From Candidatus Hodarchaeota archaeon (GTDB lineage: Archaea; Asgardarchaeota; Heimdallarchaeia; Hodarchaeales; YT1-057), in the NCBI GenBank assembly GCA_016839955.1, contig JAEOTI010000474.1, positions 1-7,571 of the forward strand: a stretch of 7,571 nt of DNA, given 5' to 3'. Made by a program: the position numbers and the translations under genes. Each line of letters starts with the position of its first letter. Positions within the stretch are counted from its first letter, which is position 1. Shown piece by piece: positions 1 to 6,259 of the stretch. Under the pieces are notes generated by a model, which was given only the letters and a program-made list of their open reading frames with translations, was not told where the DNA came from and made no database searches.

Positions 1-767
1 GAATCTATTCCTGTCCACCCCCCAATGGTGAATAGAGGTTTTGTTTGGCTTTTAATGTGGTTGGTTGTGAGGTCTGCTCTATTGAGTTGGAGTGTTCGGA
101 CACACATTATTGCTGAAACTATGAAGTAAGTGATATTTGAGAGTAAATAGCCTAACGCTACACCATTTAGTCCTAATTGGAGGGAAAAGGGGAGTTGTGA
201 AACCAAAAACAGGTCTAATCCCATGTTAATAGCAACATTCACACATACGATTCCTAATGCAAGCTTTGCTCTATCCATTGACTTTAATCCAACGATTAAA
301 AGTAGAGTCATTGACGTAAAGGGAAGTGCCAAGGCTCGTAAGGACAGATAAGAGATGGTTTGATCTACTAGCTCAGGTGCTGTCCCTATGAAATCAACAA
401 ACTGGTTGATATTGAGAAAGATTAATGCTGCCATACTGATTGAAAGGATTAATTGTAAAGCTATACCAGCAACAAGTTGCTTTACTATATTCTCACGACT
501 CTTAAAATTCTGACTCACTAACGCCAAGATGCCGAAAGGAAGTGTTTCGTTTACGATCTCAATTAGAATCCCCATGAATTCATATTGTTCTGCTATTGCT
601 AAGGCACTATAATCGATGTGGCCCACCCAAAATGTGTTTGTCAAACTATAGATTCGGGGGATGAGTAATGCAAGGATAAGAAATCCCATGAAGTCCCATG
701 GATATTCTTTCAACAAAGACTTGAACTTGGAAATCTGGTTATTAGAAGAATAGCCTCTCTGATTCAT
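1..767 (-). CDS. MATE-family multidrug/toxin efflux transporter, N-terminal part (cut by window edge)
   Basis: Reading the minus strand from an ATG at 767-765 gives 255 uninterrupted codons that run off the left edge, so the C-terminal part is missing. After a short polar N-terminus, residues about 24-50 (PWDFMGFLILALLIP, then TNTFWVGHI) match the first MATE helix and its 'D/N-x-F-W-V-G' motif. ALAIAEQYEFM and LPFGILALVSQNF follow, as in the N-terminal MatE half. Hydrophobic segments recur at about 62-85, 95-120, 136-160, 167-190 and 198-222. MATE proteins are inner-membrane, cation-coupled exporters of drugs or metabolites; the substrate cannot be read here. GAGGG (778-782) lies 10 bases before the ATG. 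A TAG lies in frame upstream with no other start between. The gene follows the PLD-like gene by 66 bases on the same strand and could be co-transcribed. It looks less AT-rich than its neighbours. Confidence 0.88.
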   Translation of the reverse strand, partial: MNQRGYSSNNQISKFKSLLKEYPWDFMGFLILALLIPRIYSLTNTFWVGHIDYSALAIAEQYEFMGILIEIVNETLPFGILALVSQNFKSRENIVKQLVAGIALQLILSISMAALIFLNINQFVDFIGTAPELVDQTISYLSLRALALPFTSMTLLLIVGLKSMDRAKLALGIVCVNVAINMGLDLFLVSQLPFSLQLGLNGVALGYLLSNITYFIVSAIMCVRTLQLNRADLTTNHIKSQTKPLFTIGGWTGID

Positions 768-833
768 TCTTTCACTTCCCTCAAGATAATTTGGAGAAAT
801 CTCTTTTAAACGGTACTATCTTTCACTATATTC

Positions 834-1550
834 TTATTTTTGCATTTTCTTGTAACAATGATAACATAAGGGCTTATTCATTGTAGTGTCCTCGTATTTT
901 CCACACGAATGACAATATGATTCCAGATAATCGTAATTCTCAAATTCCTCCCAGACTTTATAACAATCATAACAATAGGGTTTATCAGGATTCAGCTGGA
1001 TTACTTCTCGACAGCGAAGACAATAACCTTTCTGTGTATAACTCTTGGTTTTTTGACGTATCGGTTGAGAATTCGCTTTCTTACTGGTTTGAAGCTCTAT
1101 CTCGGGAAATTTGACTGAATGTAACGTTGACTTTTTTAGGATTGATTGTACCTCCTCAACTGCCTCATCATAGACTTTTCGATCGCTTCCCATTGCTTTT
1201 GTGATTTTGATTCCCATTTCACGATTTCTCTGTTGCGAATATTCATGGAAATTCATAGAGGTTATAACCATCATAGATTCATTAAAATAACATTTTGCAT
1301 GTAAATTTTCATAATAATAGAGTTCTAAATTCTTGATTGCCTTTAATTTCTCGAGTTCATCGTTTTTTAATTCATTTTTCCCGAATATAATTTTTATCGT
1401 TATCTCCCGCTCATCAGCATCAATCAATCGCTCTAAAAATGCATCTGAGACTCGTAAAAAAGGAGAGACAATATTTAGTTCAGCTTTTGCTTTTCGAATG
1501 ATAGTCTCAATCGTACTAGCCACTTGCATTGTAGTTAGAAAATCAACCAA
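834..1550 (-). CDS. PLD-like (HKD) domain protein with two C-terminal zinc-ribbon modules
   Basis: The 238-residue protein has a phospholipase D-like domain at about 8-135. It opens with a helix-strand typical of the family (IIRKAKAELNIVSPFL) and carries one HKD-type motif: H84-x-K86 in LHAKCYFNE, then ITSMN with N100 and E111 of REMGI. The usual Asp of HxKxxxxD is Glu91. A single motif implies that two subunits must pair to build one active site, as in the nuclease Nuc. Residues 177-196 (C177xxC180, C193xxC196) and 213-232 (C213xxC216, C229xxC232) form two similar zinc-binding knuckles ending 'KPYCYDCYK' and 'KPLCYHCYK'. The likely role is a nuclease or nucleic-acid/lipid phosphodiesterase; the substrate is unknown. 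The start is taken as TTG because AGGAG sits 8 bases before it. ATG at 1529-1527 is an alternative without a visible SD. The MATE gene lies downstream on the same strand. Confidence 0.85.
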   Translation of the reverse strand: MVDFLTTMQVASTIETIIRKAKAELNIVSPFLRVSDAFLERLIDADEREITIKIIFGKNELKNDELEKLKAIKNLELYYYENLHAKCYFNESMMVITSMNFHEYSQQRNREMGIKITKAMGSDRKVYDEAVEEVQSILKKSTLHSVKFPEIELQTSKKANSQPIRQKTKSYTQKGYCLRCREVIQLNPDKPYCYDCYKVWEEFENYDYLESYCHSCGKYEDTTMNKPLCYHCYKKMQK

Positions 1551-1558
1551 CCCAATAG

Positions 1559-1563
1559 CTCCT
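1559..1563 (-). promoter_or_regulatory. Shine-Dalgarno AGGAG deciding the TTG start at 1550
   Basis: AGGAG on the minus strand ends 8 bases before the TTG at 1550-1548. No comparable site precedes the in-frame ATG at 1529, so the longer protein is favoured. Confidence 0.65.
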
Positions 1564-1595
1564 GATCCTCTGATAGAAACACAAATCTTTCTTGA

Positions 1596-1605
1596 ATTAT
1601 ATTAA
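1596..1605 (-). promoter_or_regulatory. Candidate archaeal TATA box for the PLD-like gene
   Basis: TTAATATAAT on the minus strand is centred about 50 bases ahead of the TTG at 1550. An archaeal transcription start about 25 bases downstream (near 1574) would leave a leader of about 24 bases that contains the AGGAG site. No clear BRE purine run was seen, and AT-rich sequence makes chance matches common. Confidence 0.35.
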
Positions 1606-1847
1606 GCTTTGGATAGTCTAATGATTATATCAAGACTAATTTTTCCCAATTTTTCCTCTTGCTCTAAAACCTATAGAAATTATTGATCCGATCTTGCTTT
1701 TCATTTTATGTTAAATTAACTGCGTTCAATTAAGTGTGAGGACCATTTTTCGCTATGAGATCTGACTCTAAAACTATTATCTATTTATGCTTGAAAATGT
1801 ACTATTACAAATTCTATCAAGGAAATTGCATTTTTTTTAATCTTATA

Positions 1848-1856
1848 TTTATAAAA
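1848..1856 (+). promoter_or_regulatory. Candidate archaeal TATA box for the small membrane protein gene
   Basis: TTTATAAAA is a close match to the archaeal TATA consensus and is centred about 49 bases ahead of the TTG at 1901. A start about 25 bases downstream (near 1878) gives a leader of about 22 bases that contains GAGGTGA. This is the best promoter candidate in the window. Confidence 0.5.
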
Positions 1857-1889
1857 TTCAACTGAGAAAATCTTACTCATAAGAGAAGA

Positions 1890-1896
1890 GAGGTGA
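1890..1896 (+). promoter_or_regulatory. Strong archaeal Shine-Dalgarno GAGGTGA for the TTG start at 1901
   Basis: GAGGTGA is a 7-base match to the complement of the archaeal 16S 3' end (AUCACCUCC) and ends 4 bases before the TTG. It supports both this short gene and its non-ATG start, and it is one of the signs that the genome is archaeal. Confidence 0.75.
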
Positions 1897-1900
1897 GGAA

Positions 1901-2107
1901 TTGCCCCAATCAAGTATAGATGTAATTTTTCAAATCATTGCACGAAATCCTCCTAGCATAGCAATTGCAGGTGGTATTATAATAATTCTTGCTGGAGGAT
2001 TCATTAATAATTCTGAAATGATGAGTATGGGAATGTCAGTAATTTTAGTTGGCGTTCTCCTTCAAGCAGGATGGTTATTGATGCAATATTATTCTAAAAA
2101 AAGTTGA
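1901..2107 (+). CDS. Small two-helix membrane protein, unrecognised
   Basis: This 68-residue protein starts at TTG. After a short polar N-terminus it has a glycine-rich hydrophobic segment at about 19-36 (SIAIAGGIIIILAGGFI), a short loop (NNSEMMSM) and a second helix at about 44-62 (MSVILVGVLLQAGWLLM), ending in YYSKKS. By the positive-inside rule the basic tail suggests that both ends face the cytoplasm, making a membrane hairpin. I see no cysteines, catalytic motif or family I recognise. The evidence that it is a real gene is the strong GAGGTGA site, the well-placed TATA box and the coherent two-helix design. A 120-base gap separates it from the next plus-strand gene, so operon membership is uncertain. 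It could be an independent small protein or the membrane anchor of the unknown pair downstream. Confidence 0.7.
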   Translation: MPQSSIDVIFQIIARNPPSIAIAGGIIIILAGGFINNSEMMSMGMSVILVGVLLQAGWLLMQYYSKKS

Positions 2108-2178
2108 TATATGCTGAATTATTAGATTTAATCAGAAAAGAATGAAGAGCCATATCATCAATTCATCCATCAAAATGA

Positions 2179-2187
2179 ATATAATTT
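2179..2187 (+). promoter_or_regulatory. Weak candidate TATA box ahead of the 2228 gene
   Basis: ATATAATTT-like sequence lies about 45 bases before the ATG at 2228, the spacing expected for an archaeal promoter with a short leader. The match is poor evidence in such AT-rich DNA. If real, the 2228-4286 pair can be transcribed apart from the small membrane protein gene. Confidence 0.25.
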
Positions 2188-2227
2188 TTGAATCTTATTG
2201 TATGTTGAAAAGTAAAAGTGAACTGAA

Positions 2228-3316
2228 ATGAATTCTGAAAACTCGCTAAATGTTCAAATTCCCCGTTGGGCTCTTCCTAATGAACGTGTTCCAATGAGTA
2301 TTTGTTGGTCTAAATCTATTGAATGGGATGAACTGAGAATTATTCTTCCTAAAGCAGTGTTAGTAGATGATATTTCAAATGTAGAGCATTTTGAATATCA
2401 AACAGAGATAAAAACATTAATAATAAGAAAAATATTTCATACTCAAGAAAAAACTACAGAAAATTTTGTTGTGATCGTTGTAGCTTCTCCCAAATCAAAA
2501 TCAATAAAAAAGCAAGAAAAAATCTTAATTAGACTAATGAATGAAGGAGTAGTCCAATCAGAAACAATAGGCTTTCTAAGGATTTTCCGTCCCCTCATGG
2601 ATGTTGATGTTCTTCCAGGTGCAGGGTTAATACTCTCAGAAAAAATTAAAAGGAATACAATCCCTATAATTATGAAAGTGCAAGGTTTTGGTGATATTCG
2701 AGTTAGAGTTAAATGTACTACACATTGTGTTCTTGATACTGAAGCAGGTGATCTCAAAGGGAGCTTGTTGAAACAATTTTTGGGATATTTAAGAAAAAAA
2801 GAGAGGGAGCTTCCTGAACTAAATCTAGCTAACTCAAAATCTACAGAATTTGGGGTTAATCCGAATCTAATCAACGAATTGCTTTCAGAACTGAAGTTGA
2901 TAGCTGATGGTGCAGTTTCAGCTGATTTATTTACACTAAATGATATTTCAGATGCAGAAATTGAGGAAACAATCCCACTATTGAATTTAATTGAAAAAAA
3001 AATGGAAGATTGGTTGAACACGTTTATGTATGAACTTTTAATTGATACTGGAAAGCAATATCCTCAAGAAACAATTGAGGTCGAACATTATAGCGCGATT
3101 CTTGATTCTAATATTCTAGCGGAGGCCAAGCAATTAGTATTGAATTTTAATTACTGGGATATGTTAGATAATGAATACGAAACTCATAAAGTCACCATTC
3201 CAGTTTTAGATAAACGTCTAGACAAACACAAGCATCCTATAATCCGTGTTGAATTTATGCCTGCAAAATGGGAGGTTAAACAAATGAAAAATGTGGAGGC
3301 GTTCAAGTTTGGATGA
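2228..3316 (+). CDS. Unrecognised protein, beta-rich N-terminal half and helical C-terminal half; first gene of an overlapping pair
   Basis: I do not recognise this 362-residue protein. There is no signal peptide or membrane helix, so it is probably cytoplasmic. Residues about 5-120 alternate short hydrophobic strands (LRIILPKAVLV, KTLIIRKIF, FVVIVVASP) and end in 'IGFLRIFRPLMDVDVLP'. Residues about 140-172 form another strand-rich block (IPIIMKVQGF, IRVRVKC). Both resemble Ig-like beta-sandwich layouts, but this is a judgement from pattern only. Residues about 177-305 are mostly helical (LLKQFLGYLRKKERELPEL, LINELLSELKLIADG, LLNLIEKKMEDWLNTFMYEL), and the end returns to strands (HKVTIPVLDK, HPIIRVEFMP). 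C163 and C167 are in CTTHC, too few for a clear zinc site. GTGA at 2218-2221 may serve as a weak SD. The stop overlaps the next gene by 8 bases, so the two products are probably made together. Confidence 0.85.
   Translation: MNSENSLNVQIPRWALPNERVPMSICWSKSIEWDELRIILPKAVLVDDISNVEHFEYQTEIKTLIIRKIFHTQEKTTENFVVIVVASPKSKSIKKQEKILIRLMNEGVVQSETIGFLRIFRPLMDVDVLPGAGLILSEKIKRNTIPIIMKVQGFGDIRVRVKCTTHCVLDTEAGDLKGSLLKQFLGYLRKKERELPELNLANSKSTEFGVNPNLINELLSELKLIADGAVSADLFTLNDISDAEIEETIPLLNLIEKKMEDWLNTFMYELLIDTGKQYPQETIEVEHYSAILDSNILAEAKQLVLNFNYWDMLDNEYETHKVTIPVLDKRLDKHKHPIIRVEFMPAKWEVKQMKNVEAFKFG
3294..3299 (+). promoter_or_regulatory. Shine-Dalgarno TGGAGG inside the upstream gene, deciding the TTG start at 3309
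   Basis: GGAGG ends 9 bases before the in-frame TTG at 3309. The upstream in-frame ATG at 3291 has its nearest GGAGG (3271-3275) 15 bases away, which is too far. The TTG is therefore preferred, giving an 8-base overlap with the preceding gene. Confidence 0.6.
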
Positions 3317-4286
3317 AATTTTACCAACTGTAAAATCTATTTCAGAAACCTCAAAGGAATTAAAACAGGCATCTAAGCTTTTAGCAAGGCCAATAAAAAG
3401 CTTAAGTCGCCTTTCGGGTTTTTTTTCTCCTTTCAAACCTAAAACCAAGAGTGTGGAAATAAATTATCGTTCACGTCAAGCATCATTGATTTTTACCATT
3501 GAAACACCAGAATCAGTGAAAAAAAGAAATAGAAAAATCGTGATTCCTAAAACCAATTATTTTTCGGTAGGGTTTGTTCAAAACGATTATTTTGACCAAA
3601 TTGAAGATGCCTGGAAAGAAACAGAGACAGAATTAATACTTCCTATTGCAAATATTCCTGGAAATAGATTTTTAGTCGAATTAATTGGTGAAATTGATTA
3701 TAGAAGTCTTGATCTTCTTGTTAAAACGTATTGTTCGGCGAATAGGGACTTTACTCCTGAAATTGATAAGTACATTCTTCAAGCTCATATTAGAAATGTT
3801 GAATTCTTTGAAAGATCCTATAAATCTCTGATAATCAATGATATACCTTTCAAGGTCAAAGTTGAGTTATCAAAAACAATTACTCAAACGATACCAATGA
3901 ATTTACAACGAAAATTGAGTGCTTATGATGAATATAAAGCTGCAGCAAGAACAGCTAATCGCCAAAAAATCCACAGAGCAATGATAAAAGCAATAAAAGC
4001 AGAGCGAGAGGGGTGGACAATGGATCTTGCCAGAAGCTTTATTCAGAGAGTAGGTAATGTAGATTTTTATAAAAGCTTTCTAGAATTAACAGGTCAATTT
4101 GACTTATCAGGTGTTGAAACTTCTGAAATTCAGGAAGGATTTATCATTCCAAAAGTATTGAGTGTGAGTACAGAGACATATTTAGATCTAAATCAACCAA
4201 TTTCAAATGGAGAACTCATATTTAAGAGGAAAGAGCTTCAAAATTCGTTAAATGAAGAATTTGACCGCAGAATTAAACAGAAATGA
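3309..4286 (+). CDS. Unrecognised protein, partner of the 2228 gene
   Basis: Starting at TTG the protein has 325 residues; an ATG at 3291 would add six. I do not recognise the family. The first 40 or so residues are helical and basic with few breaks (ISETSKELKQASKLLARPIK), then FFSPF precedes a mixed strand/helix region. Strand-like stretches include ASLIFTIETP, RKIVIPK, TELILPIANIP and FLVELIGEIDY. Positions about 208-238 (AYDEYKAAARTANRQKIHRA and onward to KAEREGW) form a highly charged helix, and the end is also charged (EEFDRRIKQK). There is no membrane helix or cysteine-pair zinc site and no catalytic signature I can name. Its start lies inside the upstream gene, which implies translational coupling and a likely physical partnership. 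A T-rich tract follows the stop. The reading frame is certain; the function is not. Confidence 0.83.
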   Translation: MDEILPTVKSISETSKELKQASKLLARPIKSLSRLSGFFSPFKPKTKSVEINYRSRQASLIFTIETPESVKKRNRKIVIPKTNYFSVGFVQNDYFDQIEDAWKETETELILPIANIPGNRFLVELIGEIDYRSLDLLVKTYCSANRDFTPEIDKYILQAHIRNVEFFERSYKSLIINDIPFKVKVELSKTITQTIPMNLQRKLSAYDEYKAAARTANRQKIHRAMIKAIKAEREGWTMDLARSFIQRVGNVDFYKSFLELTGQFDLSGVETSEIQEGFIIPKVLSVSTETYLDLNQPISNGELIFKRKELQNSLNEEFDRRIKQK

Positions 4287-4303
4287 TACAAACATAAATA
4301 GAC

Positions 4304-4318
4304 TTTTCTCCAGTTTTT
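4304..4318 (+). terminator. Possible T-tract terminator after the unknown pair
   Basis: Two T runs (TTTT and TTTTT) lie 18-32 bases after the stop at 4286. Archaeal polymerases can stop at such tracts without a hairpin. There is no strong stem, and read-through into the DUF4145 gene, 112 bases on, is quite possible. Confidence 0.25.
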
Positions 4319-4385
4319 AAAGTGTAAGAAAAGAGAAAATTACGCCGAAAGACATACAAAGCGATATATTAGAATCAAACAATTT

Positions 4386-4391
4386 AGAGGT
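4386..4391 (+). promoter_or_regulatory. Shine-Dalgarno AGAGGT for the ATG at 4399
   Basis: AGAGGT ends 7 bases before the ATG. A TATA-like GATATATT at 4363-4370 lies too close to the start to give a leader containing this site. The gene may therefore be read from a promoter further upstream or through from the 3309 gene. Confidence 0.5.
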
Positions 4392-4398
4392 AATTAGA

Positions 4399-5058
4399 AT
4401 GCAAATTATTCATAATTATACAGGAATCTGTCCATATTGCAATGTTAACGTTCATTTTACACCAATTAAAATTGATTGCTGGAATTGTGGAAAACCTCCA
4501 AGATGGGATACACTCGATTTAGGTGATGAATTTGCAGAAGCTAGTTATGTCGCATGTGATAATTGCCAGAAACAAGTCATCATTATTTTTGAAGGACAGA
4601 AAAGAAAAGATAATCTAGTTTTTGAAATTAAATCAACATTACCTGTAGTACCAATGAAAAATCCTCCACCTGGAGTCCTACTTGAGATTTGGAATGACTA
4701 TGTGGAAGCTAATCTTTGTATAAGTGTTAATGCACCAAAAGCAGCAGTGGTCATGTTAAGAAGAGCAACTCAATCCTTAACTAAAATCCTCGGTGCAAAT
4801 CCAAACGAGAAGCTTTTTCTACAGATTAAAAGTTTATTAGATAATGACATTGTTACTCAACATCTTTATGATTTAGCTACTGAATTAAGGTTATGGGGCA
4901 ATTTTGGAGCTCATCCTGATGATGATCTCCTCAGTGATGTATCAATAGATGAAGCTGAAGAAATGAAAGAAGTATTTGACTTACTATTAGACTATACATT
5001 GATTCAAAAAGAGAAAGTAAAACGAATTAAAGCTAAAAGGAAAAAAAAGAAAAGATAA
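4399..5058 (+). CDS. DUF4145-domain protein with N-terminal zinc finger and polybasic tail
   Basis: The 219-residue protein begins with cysteine pairs C11xxC14, C27xxC30 and C53xxC56. At least two of these pairs should form a zinc ribbon. Residues about 94-200 match DUF4145: a helix with APKAAVVMLRRATQSLTKIL, a middle LLDNDIVTQHLYDLATELRL, the signature WGNFGAHPDD (about 166-175) and a final helix SIDEAEEMKEVFDLLLDYT. DUF4145 is a helical domain of unknown biochemistry. It occurs alone, often behind a zinc finger as here, and fused to or beside type I restriction subunits and other defence genes. The last 16 residues (KEKVKRIKAKRKKKKR) are strongly basic and fit nucleic-acid binding. The gene lies 112 bases after the unknown pair on the same strand and converges with the PIN-LRR gene. 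Family assignment is good; a defence role is inference. Confidence 0.88.
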   Translation: MQIIHNYTGICPYCNVNVHFTPIKIDCWNCGKPPRWDTLDLGDEFAEASYVACDNCQKQVIIIFEGQKRKDNLVFEIKSTLPVVPMKNPPPGVLLEIWNDYVEANLCISVNAPKAAVVMLRRATQSLTKILGANPNEKLFLQIKSLLDNDIVTQHLYDLATELRLWGNFGAHPDDDLLSDVSIDEAEEMKEVFDLLLDYTLIQKEKVKRIKAKRKKKKR

Positions 5059-5075
5059 TAGAGGAAGTTAATATT

Positions 5076-5099
5076 CTCTAATGCCAGAGTTTGTTTTTT
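5076..5099 (+). terminator. Weak hairpin plus T-tract after the DUF4145 gene
   Basis: CTCT (5076-5079) can pair with AGAG (5086-5089) over a 6-base loop and is followed directly by TTTGTTTTTT. The stem is only four pairs, so the T run is the main signal. It lies between convergent genes, where a stop site is expected. Confidence 0.35.
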
Positions 5100-5174
5100 A
5101 TTCACATAAGAGTCTTAGAAGTCTGAATGAATTAATTTTTTTGATGTGGAATGTCGTCAAACCAGCCCTCTACT

Positions 5175-6092
5175 TTAATTTAACCTCCCTTCCTCCCTGA
5201 GTTTTTCTAGAAAAGGGGGTAGGTTTTCCTTCAATGTATCCTCATTTATAATCAATTTAACTCCATTATCGATGTGTAAAAGTTCAAGATTTTCACAATC
5301 CACTAAAGGATTAATATCTAAAGAACTAAAATCATTTGATGTTAAGTTAAACTCAATTAAATTTGAACAATCTTTCAATGGTGATAAATCTAACCCTTTT
5401 AATTTATTTTCTGCTAAATTTATTATTTGTAAACCTGGAAATTCATTAAATTTCCATAAACTAATGAATGTTAAGTTCTTTCTTGATAGATCTATTTCTA
5501 TTGTATCTGTGTAAATATTCTCTTTGAAGGGAGCATGATCATTGATGTGAGATTTTCTCTCCCCTCTAATAGTAATTATCCCGAACTTAAAACTCTTAAC
5601 GTGTTTATGATACTCTTTGTAATCTTCCCAGCTAAAATGAAAACGCTTTATTCGTTCTTGGATATGTCGTGATGTTTCAAGAGGTTTTTTTACCAATCTG
5701 AAAGGTAGTAAATAGATAATTGGCAACCATTTTTCCAGATGACCGTTTTCACCAATCATCCCTTGATAATGTGACCTGAAACGATCATATTGAGCAAAAT
5801 GTTTATCAAAGGTGATGAACAGATGGGGTCTCCAATCATCAAACAATGAAAAGATTATTTCATCTGAAAGGCCTCTTTCTGCAAATCGAACCAGCTTCAC
5901 CTTCCAACCATTTTTCCTCAATTTGGAAATAGTATTCCTGCTAGAACAATTCTCATCTAGTAATACTCTTGGAATTATGTCGACATGATTCAAAAGGTGT
6001 GTTTTATGAAAAAATATAATTTTTTTGTTTAACCAAATCATCTTACTAATCGATTTGGTTAAAATCAATTTTTTCTCTTCTGAAGTAGCCAA
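5175..6092 (-). CDS. DUF5615 PIN-like nuclease domain fused to leucine-rich repeats
   Basis: The 305-residue protein has an N-terminal extension (1-41) and then a DUF5615/Mut7-C-like PIN domain at about 42-105. It shows the family's spaced acidic sites: RVLLDEN (D46, E47), GLSDEII (D77, E78) and LFITFDKHFA (D96, K97). These are the expected metal-binding positions of a PIN-type ribonuclease, and standalone members are usually toxin-like. A linker (about 106-195) leads to leucine-rich repeats at about 197-287. Two full 24-residue units begin LQIINLAENKLKGLDLSPL and LIEFNLTSNDFSSLDINPL, each ending D-C-x-N, with partial units on either side. LRRs normally bind protein partners. The start is TTG at 6092 with only a close AAGGA before it; ATG at codon 18 is an alternative. 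No DUF433-like antitoxin gene is adjacent. DUF5615 proteins are normally about 110-130 residues, so the fusion is unusual. Confidence 0.85.
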   Translation of the reverse strand: MATSEEKKLILTKSISKMIWLNKKIIFFHKTHLLNHVDIIPRVLLDENCSSRNTISKLRKNGWKVKLVRFAERGLSDEIIFSLFDDWRPHLFITFDKHFAQYDRFRSHYQGMIGENGHLEKWLPIIYLLPFRLVKKPLETSRHIQERIKRFHFSWEDYKEYHKHVKSFKFGIITIRGERKSHINDHAPFKENIYTDTIEIDLSRKNLTFISLWKFNEFPGLQIINLAENKLKGLDLSPLKDCSNLIEFNLTSNDFSSLDINPLVDCENLELLHIDNGVKLIINEDTLKENLPPFLEKLREEGRLN

Positions 6093-6148
6093 ATTCCTTA
6101 TCTTCTCTCTTTTTCTAAGTTTATAGCTAGATTTCAGAAAAATAATAA

Positions 6149-6250
6149 AAAATTATTCATGAGAAGAGACTTAATCGTGACAATAACCAGCACTTGGATA
6201 AGGTAGATCCTGCTTATGGAGAAGGAGTCAAGAAAGCCCTTGGTTGGTGA
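6149..6250 (+). pseudogene. Probable C-terminal remnant of a haem catalase gene
   Basis: A short open frame with no start codon ends at TGA 6248-6250. Its last residues, HLDKVDPAYGEGVKKALGW, closely follow the C-terminal pattern of haem catalases as I know it (H-F-x-K-x-D-P-x-Y-G-x-x-V-A-x-A-L-G). The frame meets a TAA at 6146-6148, and nothing catalase-like is seen further upstream, where the sequence is simply AT-rich. The fragment is less AT-rich than its surroundings, as expected of old coding DNA. I read it as the tail of a deleted catalase gene. With only about 20 informative residues, chance resemblance cannot be excluded. Confidence 0.45.
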
Positions 6251-6259
6251 TTTCTTCTA

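Larger units (their letters stand above)
1551..1900. other. Divergent intergenic spacer, AT-rich, no gene seen
   Basis: This 350-base stretch separates the minus-strand PLD-like gene from the plus-strand small membrane protein gene. I found no open frame of useful length, no tRNA-like cloverleaf and no convincing long repeat. What it does hold are TATA-like boxes facing outwards at each end (1596-1605 minus, 1848-1856 plus) and a run of eight T at 1831-1838. It is best read as a shared divergent promoter region. Confidence 0.6.

Noticed and set aside
917..1605. Two plus-strand open frames (917-1114 and 1333-1605) opposite the PLD-like gene
   Set aside because: They are antisense to a well-supported HKD/zinc-ribbon protein, and their translations are low-complexity Ser/Phe/Asn text without motifs.
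3291..3308. ATG at 3291 as the start of the second unknown gene
   Set aside because: The nearest SD is 15 bases away, whereas TTG at 3309 has GGAGG at 9 bases. The ATG form cannot be ruled out entirely.
3420..3430. T run inside the second unknown gene as a terminator
   Set aside because: It encodes the FFS stretch of an open frame that continues for hundreds of codons, so it is more likely just codon content.
2443..3448. Minus-strand open frames opposite the unknown pair (2443-3021 and 3218-3448)
   Set aside because: Their composition is typical of a shadow frame (Ser/Phe-rich), they have no SD, and the plus-strand frames are longer and coupled.
5272..5514. Plus-strand open frame inside the leucine-rich repeat region
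   Set aside because: It is the complement of the LRR coding sequence; the repeat periodicity lies on the minus strand.
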